A DNA stretch of 26,906 nucleotides, from contig JASLSL010000072.1 in NCBI GenBank assembly GCA_030743445.1, forward strand, positions 1-26,906, in the 5' to 3' direction. The notes under the pieces are model-generated. The model did no database searches. It was not told where the DNA came from and saw only the letters and a program-made list of their open reading frames with translations. Positions within the stretch are counted from its first letter, which is position 1, and the number at the start of each line of letters is the position of its first letter. Both the position numbers and the translations under genes were made by a program. This DNA comes from Alphaproteobacteria bacterium. GTDB lineage: Bacteria > Pseudomonadota > Alphaproteobacteria > UBA8366. Shown piece after piece: positions 7,146 to 14,572 of this stretch.

Positions 7146-7970
7146 TCACCCGTCGCCGGAAGCGGTCGCGGCGAACAACTCGCGGCGCAACAGGCCCCGC
7201 TCCAAGATGTCGACGCGCGCCCTGCGCCGCCTCAGGCGCTCCGCGAAATCCTTCGCGCCATACATTTCGGTCAATTCGTCGGCATGCGCCTCTTCCTCTC
7301 GTTGCATCCGGCGCGAGGAGTCGAGAAATACGTCGGTCAGATCGATGTGGTCGGTGGCCCGCCAGCCGGTCGCTGCCAGCATTGCCGGATACGTTTCGTC
7401 CGTGTGGGTGAAGGGCGGTGAGACCGCAACCGCTTCCTCGCGGTCGGCGGCCGAGATGCCGGGCGGGATCGAGATCATCGTGAACGCGGTCCGACCCCCG
7501 CCCCGCACCACCCGGCGGGACGACCTTAGCGCCGCGAGCTTCGGCTCGAGGCAGCACAACACGTCGGAATGGCTGACCGCGTCGAACGCGCCGGTCCCGA
7601 AGGGTAGCGCCGCGGCGTCGGCAACCGAGAACGAACAGATGTCCGACAGGTCATCTGCGGCGGCCCGTTCGACCGCGAAGACCAGACCGTGGAAGGGAAT
7701 GTCGGTCAGCACCACCTCGCAGCCGGTCGCGTTGGCGAAATAAAGCCCGGGCCAGCCCGATCCAGCGCCGACATCGAGAAGCCGCTTGCCGGGAGCCAAT
7801 TCAAGCAATTCCAAGACCCGATCGGCCTCATCGACGGTGGTCCAGCTCGTCCCGCCGTAGTCGGAGCCGCACACAAGGCGCTCGATCTCGAGCCGGACCG
7901 GGGCATGGGCGAGCGCGCGCTCGCGCTTGAACCGCTCCATAGGCGGTTGATCGTAGATCGAGGTCGTCAT
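7146..7970 (-). CDS. Class I SAM-dependent methyltransferase
   Basis: A 274-residue protein. LLDVGAGSGWPGLYFA at about residues 64-79 is SAM motif I (Gly-rich loop). VVLTDIP supplies the acidic residue after strand 2, and FSVADAAALPFGTGAFDAVSHSDVL gives motifs II/III of the Methyltransf_11/25 type. The C-terminal half (ERLRRRRARVDILERGLL) is charged and helical. No product-specific motif is seen, so the substrate (small molecule, quinone or lipid) is open. The gene lies 18 nt after the beta-propeller gene and 10 nt before the dehydrogenase. Confidence 0.88.
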   Translation of the reverse strand: MTTSIYDQPPMERFKRERALAHAPVRLEIERLVCGSDYGGTSWTTVDEADRVLELLELAPGKRLLDVGAGSGWPGLYFANATGCEVVLTDIPFHGLVFAVERAAADDLSDICSFSVADAAALPFGTGAFDAVSHSDVLCCLEPKLAALRSSRRVVRGGGRTAFTMISIPPGISAADREEAVAVSPPFTHTDETYPAMLAATGWRATDHIDLTDVFLDSSRRMQREEEAHADELTEMYGAKDFAERLRRRRARVDILERGLLRRELFAATASGDG

Positions 7971-7988
7971 TGCGCCTGATCGTCCAAC

Positions 7989-9035
7989 TCAGGCGCAGGC
8001 GACCGCGTAGACGCCCTCGACGCCGTCCGGCAGCGGGAATTCGCGCCAGGTTTCGCCGCCGTCCTCGGTGCCGAAGACCTGGCCGCGCCGCGCCGCGCAG
8101 TAGACGCGGTCCGGCGTCTTCGCACTCATGGCCACGGTCATCAGGGTGCTATGGATCGATATGTCGCGGTCGAAGCGCGTCCAGCTTTCGCCGAGATCGC
8201 CGCTGCGGTAGAGCGAGCCTTCGTCGCTCGCCGCGGCGATGCTGAGGGCGGCGTACATCACCCGGGGGTCGTGCGGCGAGACGTGCAGGTCGCGGGCGTA
8301 GGTCAGGTCGGAAAACCGGCCGATGCCCATCTCCCGCCAGATTTCGCCCTTGTCGGCGCTCGAAAACAGGCCCATCCGGGTCGCGAGGAAGACCGTGCCG
8401 GGGCGCTCGGCGCTGACCGCAAGCGCGTGCGAGTCCATCATGCCCTCGGTGTCGGTATCGCTGCCGATTTGGCTTTTCAGATGCTCCTCGCCGGCAAGCC
8501 GCAGCAGGTCGCCGCAGCAATCCTCCCAGCTCTCCCCGCCGTCGAGGCTGCGCAGCACGCCGCCGACCTCGATCCCGGCATAGATCTCGTCGGGATTGGC
8601 GGGATTGAGGGTCATATCGATGACCCGGCTGGGGAAGCCCATGTGGCAGATGCCGGCGGGCTCGACCGCCGGCAACTTGTCCCAGTTTTCGCCGCCGTCC
8701 GAGCTGCGGAATATCCGCAGGTCCTGCGCGCCGACATAGAGGGTCTCCGGATCGTTCGGATGCCGCAGGATCGACCACACGACCTCGCCTTCGAGGCCGA
8801 GCGACCGCCAACTCTCGCCGCCGTCGTCGCTGCGATAGGGGCCGTCCTGGGTCCCGGCGAAGATCGCTTCGTCCGGCGCGAGCAGGATGCTCCGCACCTC
8901 GACGTCGTCGGGCAGGCCATGGTTCAGGGACCGCCACTCGCCGGTCCCGTCGTCGAGGCTGAACAGGCCCTGGGTCTTGCTCTTGCGGTCGGCGGCGTCC
9001 CACTTCGCCGCCCCGACATAAACCGCGCCCGCCAT
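7989..9035 (-). CDS. BNR/Asp-box (sortilin-like) beta-propeller protein
   Basis: A 348-residue protein built from repeats ending in Asp-box motifs: SDDGGESW, SSDGGENW, SLDGGESW, SADKGEIW, SGDLGESW and TEDGGETW, plus a degenerate SLDDGTGEW at the N-terminus. That gives about seven blades, as in the WD40/YVTN-like, VPS10/sortilin and sialidase-type propellers. No signal peptide or catalytic residues are evident, so it appears to be cytoplasmic. I chose ATG 9035 because GGAGGAA precedes it and the first blade begins immediately. An open frame continues upstream but is not propeller-like. It is the first gene of the minus-strand cluster running to the SDR at 4796. The function is unknown; it may be a binding scaffold. 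Confidence 0.88.
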   Translation of the reverse strand: MAGAVYVGAAKWDAADRKSKTQGLFSLDDGTGEWRSLNHGLPDDVEVRSILLAPDEAIFAGTQDGPYRSDDGGESWRSLGLEGEVVWSILRHPNDPETLYVGAQDLRIFRSSDGGENWDKLPAVEPAGICHMGFPSRVIDMTLNPANPDEIYAGIEVGGVLRSLDGGESWEDCCGDLLRLAGEEHLKSQIGSDTDTEGMMDSHALAVSAERPGTVFLATRMGLFSSADKGEIWREMGIGRFSDLTYARDLHVSPHDPRVMYAALSIAAASDEGSLYRSGDLGESWTRFDRDISIHSTLMTVAMSAKTPDRVYCAARRGQVFGTEDGGETWREFPLPDGVEGVYAVACA

Positions 9036-9180
9036 GTTCTTCCTCCCTCTCGTAGCAACAAGCCCGCGCCCGATCCAAGAACCGGGGCGCAAGGTCGCGT
9101 CGCCAAATTTCCCGAAGTATGATCGCTCGGCGCCGATTCGGCCATGCGTTTCACTCGAACGAAAGAAAGAAAGGACTGGT

Positions 9181-10053
9181 TTGTTGGGCGACTTTCTTCC
9201 GGTCGTGCTGTCGCTCGGCGCCGGGCTGCTGTTCGCGTTCGGGACGCATTTCCTGAGTCTGGGGTTGCGGTACACCGACGCGCAGACCGGGGCGTTGATC
9301 GAAATCGGCACCGCGGCGGCGTTTTACTGGGTATTGATGCCGCTGTTCGTCGAGTGAGGCTATTGGCTGACCACGGCGGCGCTGATCTTCATGGTCCTCG
9401 GCCTGTTCCGGCCGGCGGTCTCCTCGAACCTGGCGACCCGCGGCGTGCACTATCTCGGCCCGACCCTGACCAGCGCCTTCTCGTCGACGACGCCGATTTT
9501 CGCCGCCTGCTTCGGCGTCTTTCTGCTCGGCGAGAACCTGACGCCGCCGATCGCCGCCGGCACGGTGGCGATCATCGCCGCCCTGGTCCTGTTGTCGTAC
9601 CGCGGCAACGTCAAGACGACGTGGCCGCTCTGGGCCCTGGTGCTGCCGATCGGCGCCGCGCTGATCCGCTCGGGCGCCCACGCCGGCACCAAGGTCGGCC
9701 TGGAGATGTTACCGAGCCCGTTCTTCGCCGGCCTGGTGACCTATTCGGTGTCGCTCGCAATCGCGCTTGCGGCGCAACGCATTCGCCGGGTGCCGATGCC
9801 GCGCATCGTCTCGGAGCGCGGACTGCTGTGGTTCGTCGGGGCGGGAGCGATGCATGCGGTGGCGGTGCTGATGATGAACACCGCGTTCAAGACCGGCCAG
9901 ATCATCGTCGTGGTGCCGATCGTCTCGACCTACCCGTTCTTCACCCTCGGCCTCAGTTATCTGGTGTTTCGCCGCGAGACCCTGGGCCGGCGAACCGTCC
10001 TCGCCACTTTGCTGGTCGTCGCCGGCGTTGTTTTCGTTGCCCTTTCGCGTTGA
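9181..10053 (+). CDS. DMT/EamA-family permease interrupted by an in-frame UGA (codon 59)
   Basis: Read through the UGA at 9355-9357 this is a 290-residue permease of normal length with about ten hydrophobic segments in two EamA repeats (TSAFSSTTPIFAACFGVFLLGENLTPP closes repeat 1; STYPFFTLGLSYLVFRRETLGRRTVLATLLVVAGVVFVA closes repeat 2). The likely start is TTG 9181 or 9184, preceded by AAAGGA; no ATG fits. The UGA falls between helix 2 and helix 3 (PLFVE-U-GYWLTTAAL). No catalytic Cys is known there in this family, so Sec is less obvious than in the other three genes. A recent nonsense mutation, or a separate product from ATG 9391, is possible. Substrate unknown. First gene of the plus-strand operon. 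Confidence 0.7.
9369..9396 (+). promoter_or_regulatory. Weak SECIS-like hairpin after the permease UGA
   Basis: GACCA (9369-9373) pairs with TGGTC (9392-9396). Inside, two short G-G/T-C steps separated by 1x1 mismatches can continue the stem to a 6-nt loop CGCTGA, 22 nt after the UGA. The inner stem depends on wobble pairs and the loop lacks GU, so this is much weaker than the other three. Confidence 0.25.
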
Positions 10054-10094
10054 GCGCGCGACGATCTTGCAGGGGATATATCGTGGAGGATGCC

Positions 10095-10562
10095 ATGGCC
10101 GAACCGACGCAACTCGATCGCACTTACCATTACGTCCTGTCGACCATGGTCGAGCGCGGCCAGGCGCCGCACTACACCGAGATCGCCAAGGAATTCTTGG
10201 TATCGCCCGACGAGGGCAAGGCGATGCTCCACGAGCTGATGGCGGCCGGCCTGCCGAACTGGCTGCATCCCGGAACCGACCTGATCGGCTCGATCGCTCC
10301 CTTCAACAATCTGCCGACCCACTATCGGGTTTCGGTCGACGGCGAGCAGAAATGGTTCGCCCAGTGCGGCCTCGAAGCGAAGGCGATCTCGGCGCTGTTT
10401 CCGGGCAAGACGGTCCGGGTCGACGCGCCGTGTCTCGCCTCGGGCGCGGATCTGACCTTCGCCATGCGAGACGGCGAGATCGAGAGCGCGACGCCGGCGG
10501 GCATCCACTTCTACGTCAACCTGCCGGTCAAGAAGTGGTACGGCGACCTGCCCTTCGCCTGA
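10095..10562 (+). CDS. MerB-like (alkylmercury-lyase-fold) protein, core domain
   Basis: A 155-residue protein. Residues about 1-60 form a winged-helix-like domain (HYTEIAKEFLVSPDEGKAMLHELMAAG), as at the MerB N-terminus. FAQCGLEAKAISALFPGKTVRVDAPC, at about residues 88-113, aligns with the MerB segment carrying Cys96, Asp99 and the structural Cys117. Here the Asp99 position is Glu. In the C-terminal part, IHFYVNLP aligns with the MerB VHFFAS region, but the CC pair that contains Cys159 is Ala-Gly or nearby. With two of the three catalytic residues changed, organomercury cleavage is doubtful. ATG 10095 follows GGAGG. It sits in a metabolic operon with no mer genes, so another C-metal or C-C lyase-like role is possible (inference). 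Confidence 0.78.
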   Translation: MAEPTQLDRTYHYVLSTMVERGQAPHYTEIAKEFLVSPDEGKAMLHELMAAGLPNWLHPGTDLIGSIAPFNNLPTHYRVSVDGEQKWFAQCGLEAKAISALFPGKTVRVDAPCLASGADLTFAMRDGEIESATPAGIHFYVNLPVKKWYGDLPFA

Positions 10563-10568
10563 AGCCGG

Positions 10569-10799
10569 ATGAACCTCTTTCGGTCGAAAGAGGACATTCT
10601 CGACTGGTCCGGGTTCGAGGCGGGCACCGAGGACGGTATCCTGACCCTGGCGCAAGCGGCCGTCATCCTGAGCACGCCGCGGCACGCCGGACGGATGCGG
10701 GAAGATTACGTCTCGACCCTGCCGGATTTCCTCGAGCCCTTCATCGACCGGCTGATGGAGGTGACCGGCAACTCGCCCTACTGGGACCCGCGGCCGTAA
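10569..10799 (+). CDS. Small protein resembling the C-terminal extension of MerB-like proteins
   Basis: A 76-residue protein that starts 6 nt after the MerB-like stop. It begins NLFRSKEDILDWSGFE and ends TGNSPYWDP. From memory, longer MerB-like proteins carry a C-terminal segment with the same pattern (LFRS-E-V-W at its start, a Gly-Pro-Phe/Tyr-Trp motif at its end), so this may be that segment encoded separately. There are no membrane segments or cysteines. It probably forms a complex with the preceding protein. The alternative is an independent hypothetical protein. Confidence 0.7.
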   Translation: MNLFRSKEDILDWSGFEAGTEDGILTLAQAAVILSTPRHAGRMREDYVSTLPDFLEPFIDRLMEVTGNSPYWDPRP

Positions 10800-10817
10800 T
10801 TCACACGGGATAGATTC

Positions 10818-11585
10818 ATGGTCGACATGCAGAACGAGTTGGACGGCAAGGTCGCGATCGTCACCGGCAGCGCGCGCAATATCGGCCGCGCCACGGCGGA
10901 GGAGCTGGCCCGCGCCGGCGCGGCGCTGGTGATCAACGCGGTCCAGGCCAAGGACCTTTGCGAGGAAGTGGCGGACGGCATCCGCGCCACGGGCGGCAAG
11001 GCGATCCCGGTGATCGCCGACGTCCGCGACAGGCAAGCGGTCGACGCCATGGCCAAGGCGGCGATCGAGGAATTCGGCGGGATCGATATCCTGGTCCACA
11101 ACGCCGCGGTGCGCTCCAACACCCCATTCGACGACCTCGATTGGGAGACCTTCAAGCGCGGCATCGACATCTCGATCCATGGCTGCTTTCACTTGGCGAA
11201 GGCGGTGGTGCCGTCGATGCGGCAGCGCGGCGGCGGCGCCATCGTCGGCGTCGGCGGAATGTCGTCGCTGAGAGGCGCGCCCGGGCGCAGCCACGTCATG
11301 GCCGGCAAGATGGGGCTCAACGCCTTCATCCGCGGCCTCGCCCTCGACCTCGCCAAGGACAACATCCGGGCCAACCAGGTGGTCGTCGGGACCTACGACA
11401 CGGTGCGCGAGAACAACCCGTCGTCGGCCGCCAGGGCGGCGCCGAACCTCAAGGCGATCCCGCTTGGGCGCGAGGGCGTGCCCCAGGACATGGCCAATCT
11501 GATCCGCTTCATCGTCGGGCCGGGGGCCGAGTACATCACCGGGCAGACGATACATTCCAACGGCGGCGCCTATATGAATATGTGA
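10818..11585 (+). CDS. SDR-family protein with an altered active site
   Basis: A 255-residue SDR. TGSARNIG at about residues 15-22 is the cofactor loop, HNAAVRS replaces NNAG, and VGVGGMSSLRG holds the active-site Ser region. The usual Tyr-x3-Lys is absent: the segment reads RSHVMAGKMGLNAF, so Lys is kept but the Tyr position is Val, with His one residue before. The C-terminal cofactor motif IVGPGAEYITGQTIHSNGGAYMN is normal. Related SDRs with the same His-Val pattern exist, so this is probably a subfamily trait and not damage. It may use a different general acid or may isomerise or bind. It lies between the MerB-like pair and LeuC. Confidence 0.9.
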   Translation: MVDMQNELDGKVAIVTGSARNIGRATAEELARAGAALVINAVQAKDLCEEVADGIRATGGKAIPVIADVRDRQAVDAMAKAAIEEFGGIDILVHNAAVRSNTPFDDLDWETFKRGIDISIHGCFHLAKAVVPSMRQRGGGAIVGVGGMSSLRGAPGRSHVMAGKMGLNAFIRGLALDLAKDNIRANQVVVGTYDTVRENNPSSAARAAPNLKAIPLGREGVPQDMANLIRFIVGPGAEYITGQTIHSNGGAYMNM

Positions 11586-11593
11586 GGCGTTTT

Positions 11594-12991
11594 ATGGCCA
11601 CGACCCTGTTCGACAAAATCTGGGACGAGCACGTCATCCGGGCGATGCCGGACGGCAAGACGCTGCTGCATATCGACCGGCACATCCTGCACGACATCAC
11701 CTCGCCGCAGGCCTTCGAGGGGCTCGAGGCGAAGGGTCGGCGGGTGCGCAACCCCGAACTCACGGCGGCGACCGAGGACCATATCGTCGCGACCACGCCG
11801 GGGCGCGACGAGACGACCTACGCGCCGGGTGCGGAGTTCATCCGGGCGATGCGCAAGTCCGCCGAGGAGCATGGCATCCGTTTGTTCGGCCTCGGCGACA
11901 TGCAGCAGGGCATTGTCCATGTCATAGCACCCGAGCTCGGCATTGCGCTGCCGGGCTCGACTCATACCTGCGGCGACAGCCACACCTGCACCGTCGGCGC
12001 CATCGGGGCGCTCGCCATCGGGGTCGGCACCAGCGACGTCGAGCACGTGCTGGCGACCCAGACCCTGAAATTGCACAAACCGAAGCGCATGCGGATCGAA
12101 ATCTCGGGGGCACTCGGCCCGGGTGTGACGGCGAAGGACGCGATCCTGCACATCATCGCGGCCGTGGGGGCGGCCGGCGGCAACGGCCACGCGGTGGAGT
12201 ACGCCGGGGCGGCGGTCCGCGCCTTGGCGATCGAGGCGCGGTTCACCCTTTGCAACATGTCGATCGAGCTTGGCGCCAGGATCGGCATGGTGGCACCCGA
12301 CGCGGCCACGATCGAGTACCTGGCGGACCGCCCCTTCACGCCCCAAGGCGAGGCGTGGGACGCCGCCTTGGCCCACTGGCGAAGCCTGGCGACCGACGAC
12401 CATGCCATATTCGACAAGGAAGTCGCGATCGACGGCGGCGAAATCGCGCCGACCGTGACCTGGGGCACCAGCCCCGAGGATGCGATCCCGGTCACCGGCG
12501 CGGTCCCCGACCCGGCGACGATCTCCGACCCCGGGCGCCGGGCGACGAAGGAGCGCGCGCTCGACTACATGGGATTGACCCCGGGGACACCGCTCGAAGG
12601 GCTCGCCATCGACATGGTGTTCATCGGCGCCTGCACCAACAGCCGGATCAGCGACCTGCGCGAGGCGGCGCGGATCGCCGAGGGCGGCCGGGTCGCGGGC
12701 GGGGTCCGCGCGATGGTGGTGCCGGGCTCGAGCACGGTCAAGCGTCAGGCCGAGGCCGAAGGCCTCGACCGTATTTTCGCCGCGGCTGGATTCGAGTGGC
12801 ACGAGTCCGGCTGCTCGATGTGCTGCGCCCTCGGCGACGATTTGGTGGCGCCCGGAACGCGCTGCATATCGACCTCGAACCGTAACTTCGAGAACCGCCA
12901 GGGCCCGGGCGGGCGAACCCACCTCGCGAGCCCCGCCATGGCCGCCGCCGCGGCACTTGCCGGCAAGATCGTCGATGTGAGAAAGGCCTGA
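11594..12991 (+). CDS. leuC: LeuC-type aconitase-family dehydratase, large subunit
   Basis: A 465-residue protein, the standard LeuC length. The three [4Fe-4S] ligands are at Cys347 (FIGACTNSR) and Cys407/Cys410 (ESGCSMCCALGDD), the same numbering as E. coli LeuC. THTCGDSHTCTVGAIGALAIGVGTSDVEHVLATQ is the typical substrate/cluster loop. It pairs with the small subunit that starts 5 nt downstream. In leucine synthesis LeuCD isomerises 2- to 3-isopropylmalate. The neighbours here are an SDR and an isocitrate-lyase-type enzyme, with no leuA or leuB, so a dedicated catabolic hydro-lyase such as 2,3-dimethylmalate or methylcitrate-type dehydratase is a serious alternative. Confidence 0.93.
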   Translation: MATTLFDKIWDEHVIRAMPDGKTLLHIDRHILHDITSPQAFEGLEAKGRRVRNPELTAATEDHIVATTPGRDETTYAPGAEFIRAMRKSAEEHGIRLFGLGDMQQGIVHVIAPELGIALPGSTHTCGDSHTCTVGAIGALAIGVGTSDVEHVLATQTLKLHKPKRMRIEISGALGPGVTAKDAILHIIAAVGAAGGNGHAVEYAGAAVRALAIEARFTLCNMSIELGARIGMVAPDAATIEYLADRPFTPQGEAWDAALAHWRSLATDDHAIFDKEVAIDGGEIAPTVTWGTSPEDAIPVTGAVPDPATISDPGRRATKERALDYMGLTPGTPLEGLAIDMVFIGACTNSRISDLREAARIAEGGRVAGGVRAMVVPGSSTVKRQAEAEGLDRIFAAAGFEWHESGCSMCCALGDDLVAPGTRCISTSNRNFENRQGPGGRTHLASPAMAAAAALAGKIVDVRKA

Positions 12992-12996
12992 ACCGC

Positions 12997-13644
12997 GTGG
13001 AGAAGTTCACCCGCCTGACCGCCATTGCGGCCCCCCTGCCTAACGACAACGTCGACACCGACGCGATTATCCCGGCGGTCTCGCTGAAGCGGGTCGGTGT
13101 CGACATCACCGCACTCGGCGAATACCTGTTCCATGAATGGCGGTTCGACCCGTCGGGCAAGCCGATCGAGGATTTCGTCCTCAACAAGCCGCAATTCGCG
13201 GCGCCCGGGATTCTGGTCGCCGGCCGCAACTTCGGCTGCGGCTCGTCGCGCGAGCACGCCGCCTGGGCGCTGCTCTATGCCGAGGTGCGCTGCATCGTGG
13301 CCCCCAGCTTCGGCGACATCTTCTACAACAACTGCTTCCGGAACGGCGTGCTGCCGGCGATCGTCCGGGGCGACGACCATGCCGGGCTGATGCGCGACGT
13401 GACCGAGGCGGATGGTGCGGCGCCTATGACCGTCGATTTGGAGGCGCAACAGATCACCGCCCCCTCGGGCGAGATGTATGGGTTCGAGGTCGATCCGGCG
13501 GGGCGCGAGGCGTTGCTAAGCGGTCTCGACGACATCGCCATGACGCTCGAGCACGAGGACGAGATCGCCGAATTCCAGCACCGTCACGCCGCGGTGCGCC
13601 CGTGGCTTTACAACACCCGTTTCAGGGTAAAAGCTAGCGACTGA
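12997..13644 (+). CDS. leuD: LeuD-type dehydratase, small subunit
   Basis: A 215-residue protein in the LeuD range (about 200-215). The start is GTG 12997, giving MEKFTRLTAIAAPLPNDNVDTDAIIP, where DNVDTDAIIP is the N-terminal LeuD motif. GRNFGCGSSREHAAWAL is the swivelling-domain signature, and FGDIFYNNCFRNGVLP follows. It forms the heterodimer with the preceding large subunit and supplies substrate-specificity residues. Its 5-nt spacing from the large subunit suggests coupled translation. The substrate assignment is uncertain for the same reasons as its partner. Confidence 0.92.
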   Translation: MEKFTRLTAIAAPLPNDNVDTDAIIPAVSLKRVGVDITALGEYLFHEWRFDPSGKPIEDFVLNKPQFAAPGILVAGRNFGCGSSREHAAWALLYAEVRCIVAPSFGDIFYNNCFRNGVLPAIVRGDDHAGLMRDVTEADGAAPMTVDLEAQQITAPSGEMYGFEVDPAGREALLSGLDDIAMTLEHEDEIAEFQHRHAAVRPWLYNTRFRVKASD

Positions 13645-13662
13645 CGTCGAAAGGCCACGACC

Positions 13663-14568
13663 ATGCGCAAAACCACACGATTCAAAGAGTTGGTCCAAGC
13701 GCCGGAGCTGCTGGTGTTGCCGGGAGTGCACGACGCGCTTTCGGCCCGGGTCGCCGAGGCCGCCGGGTTCGGGGCACTCGCCGCGGCCGGCTTCGGGGCG
13801 ACCGGTGCTTTGCTCGGCCAGCCCGACAGCTCGCAGCTTTCTGGCAACGAACTCGCCGATCATTACGCCCGGATCGGCGATGCCGTCGACATCCCGGTCT
13901 TCGTCGACGCCGACACCGGGTTCGGCAATGTCACCAACGTCGCCCGAACCGTAGGCCAGTTCGAGCGCGCGGGCGTCGCGGGCCTGTTTATCGAGGACCA
14001 AGTGTTCCCCAAGCGCTGCGGCCACACCCCGGGCAAGGACGTGGTTTCGGTCGACGCCTATATCGACAAGCTAAAGGCGGCGCTCGACGCGCGCGAGGAC
14101 CCGGATTTCATGATCATGGCGCGGACCGACGCGCTCGGCGTCCACGGCATCGAGGAGGCGATCGACCGGGCCCGGATGTTCGCCGAGATCGGCGCCGACA
14201 TGATCTTCGTCGAGGCGCCGCCGGATGCCGACGCGATGCGCCGCATCTGCACCGAGGTCGAGGGCTACCACCTCGCCAACATGGTCGATTTCGGCGACTC
14301 GCCGCTCTTGACGGCGGCCGAGCTCGAGGACATCGGCTACGCCACTGCGGTGTGGCCGGTCGCGAGCGTCTTTACCGTGGTCAAGGCGCTGCGGGAAATG
14401 TATGGCGCCCTGAAGCGCGACGGCACCACCGAGGCGGCCCAGGGCGGCATGGTCGACTTCAAGGCCTATACCGATCTCGTCGGCCTGCCCGAGCTGCGCG
14501 ACCGCGAGGAGCAGTATTTGCAGTTCGCGCGCGACTATCTGGCGGCGAAGCGCAACGCGGCGGAATAG
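13663..14568 (+). CDS. Isocitrate lyase / PEP mutase family C-C lyase
   Basis: A 301-residue TIM-barrel protein. VFVDADTGFGN at about residues 79-89 holds the Mg-binding Asp residues, and KRCGH at 117-121 is the isocitrate-lyase signature with the catalytic Cys. FMIMARTDAL and MIFVEAPP give later barrel motifs. The length matches methylisocitrate lyase (PrpB), 2,3-dimethylmalate lyase and oxaloacetate decarboxylase of this superfamily. The retained KRCGH Cys favours a lyase over a PEP mutase. Placed directly after LeuCD, it would cleave their hydrated product into pyruvate or glyoxylate and a short acid. This is inference; the precise substrate is not known. Confidence 0.9.
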   Translation: MRKTTRFKELVQAPELLVLPGVHDALSARVAEAAGFGALAAAGFGATGALLGQPDSSQLSGNELADHYARIGDAVDIPVFVDADTGFGNVTNVARTVGQFERAGVAGLFIEDQVFPKRCGHTPGKDVVSVDAYIDKLKAALDAREDPDFMIMARTDALGVHGIEEAIDRARMFAEIGADMIFVEAPPDADAMRRICTEVEGYHLANMVDFGDSPLLTAAELEDIGYATAVWPVASVFTVVKALREMYGALKRDGTTEAAQGGMVDFKAYTDLVGLPELRDREEQYLQFARDYLAAKRNAAE

Positions 14569-14572
14569 CGAC

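Noticed and set aside
9036..9311. Upstream extension of the beta-propeller gene to an ATG at 9311
   Set aside because: The added residues are not propeller-like, would overlap the divergent permease gene, and the ATG at 9035 has a good ribosome binding site (GGAGGAA).
1239..9357. UGA reassigned to Trp (genetic code 4) as an explanation for the in-frame UGAs
   Set aside because: Several clearly complete genes end on UGA at the normal family C-terminus (for example at 10560-10562 and 12989-12991), UGG is used throughout as Trp, and the UGAs in the GST and peroxiredoxin are at Cys positions and not Trp positions.
10095..10799. Mercury resistance operon
   Set aside because: There is no merR, merT, merP or merA, and the MerB-like protein lacks two catalytic residue equivalents.
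9957..11555. Very long open frame on the minus strand opposite the MerB-like and SDR genes
   Set aside because: It is low-complexity Arg/Asp/Gly-rich translation of the antisense strand, a high-GC artefact. The plus-strand genes have family motifs, ribosome binding sites and operon spacing.
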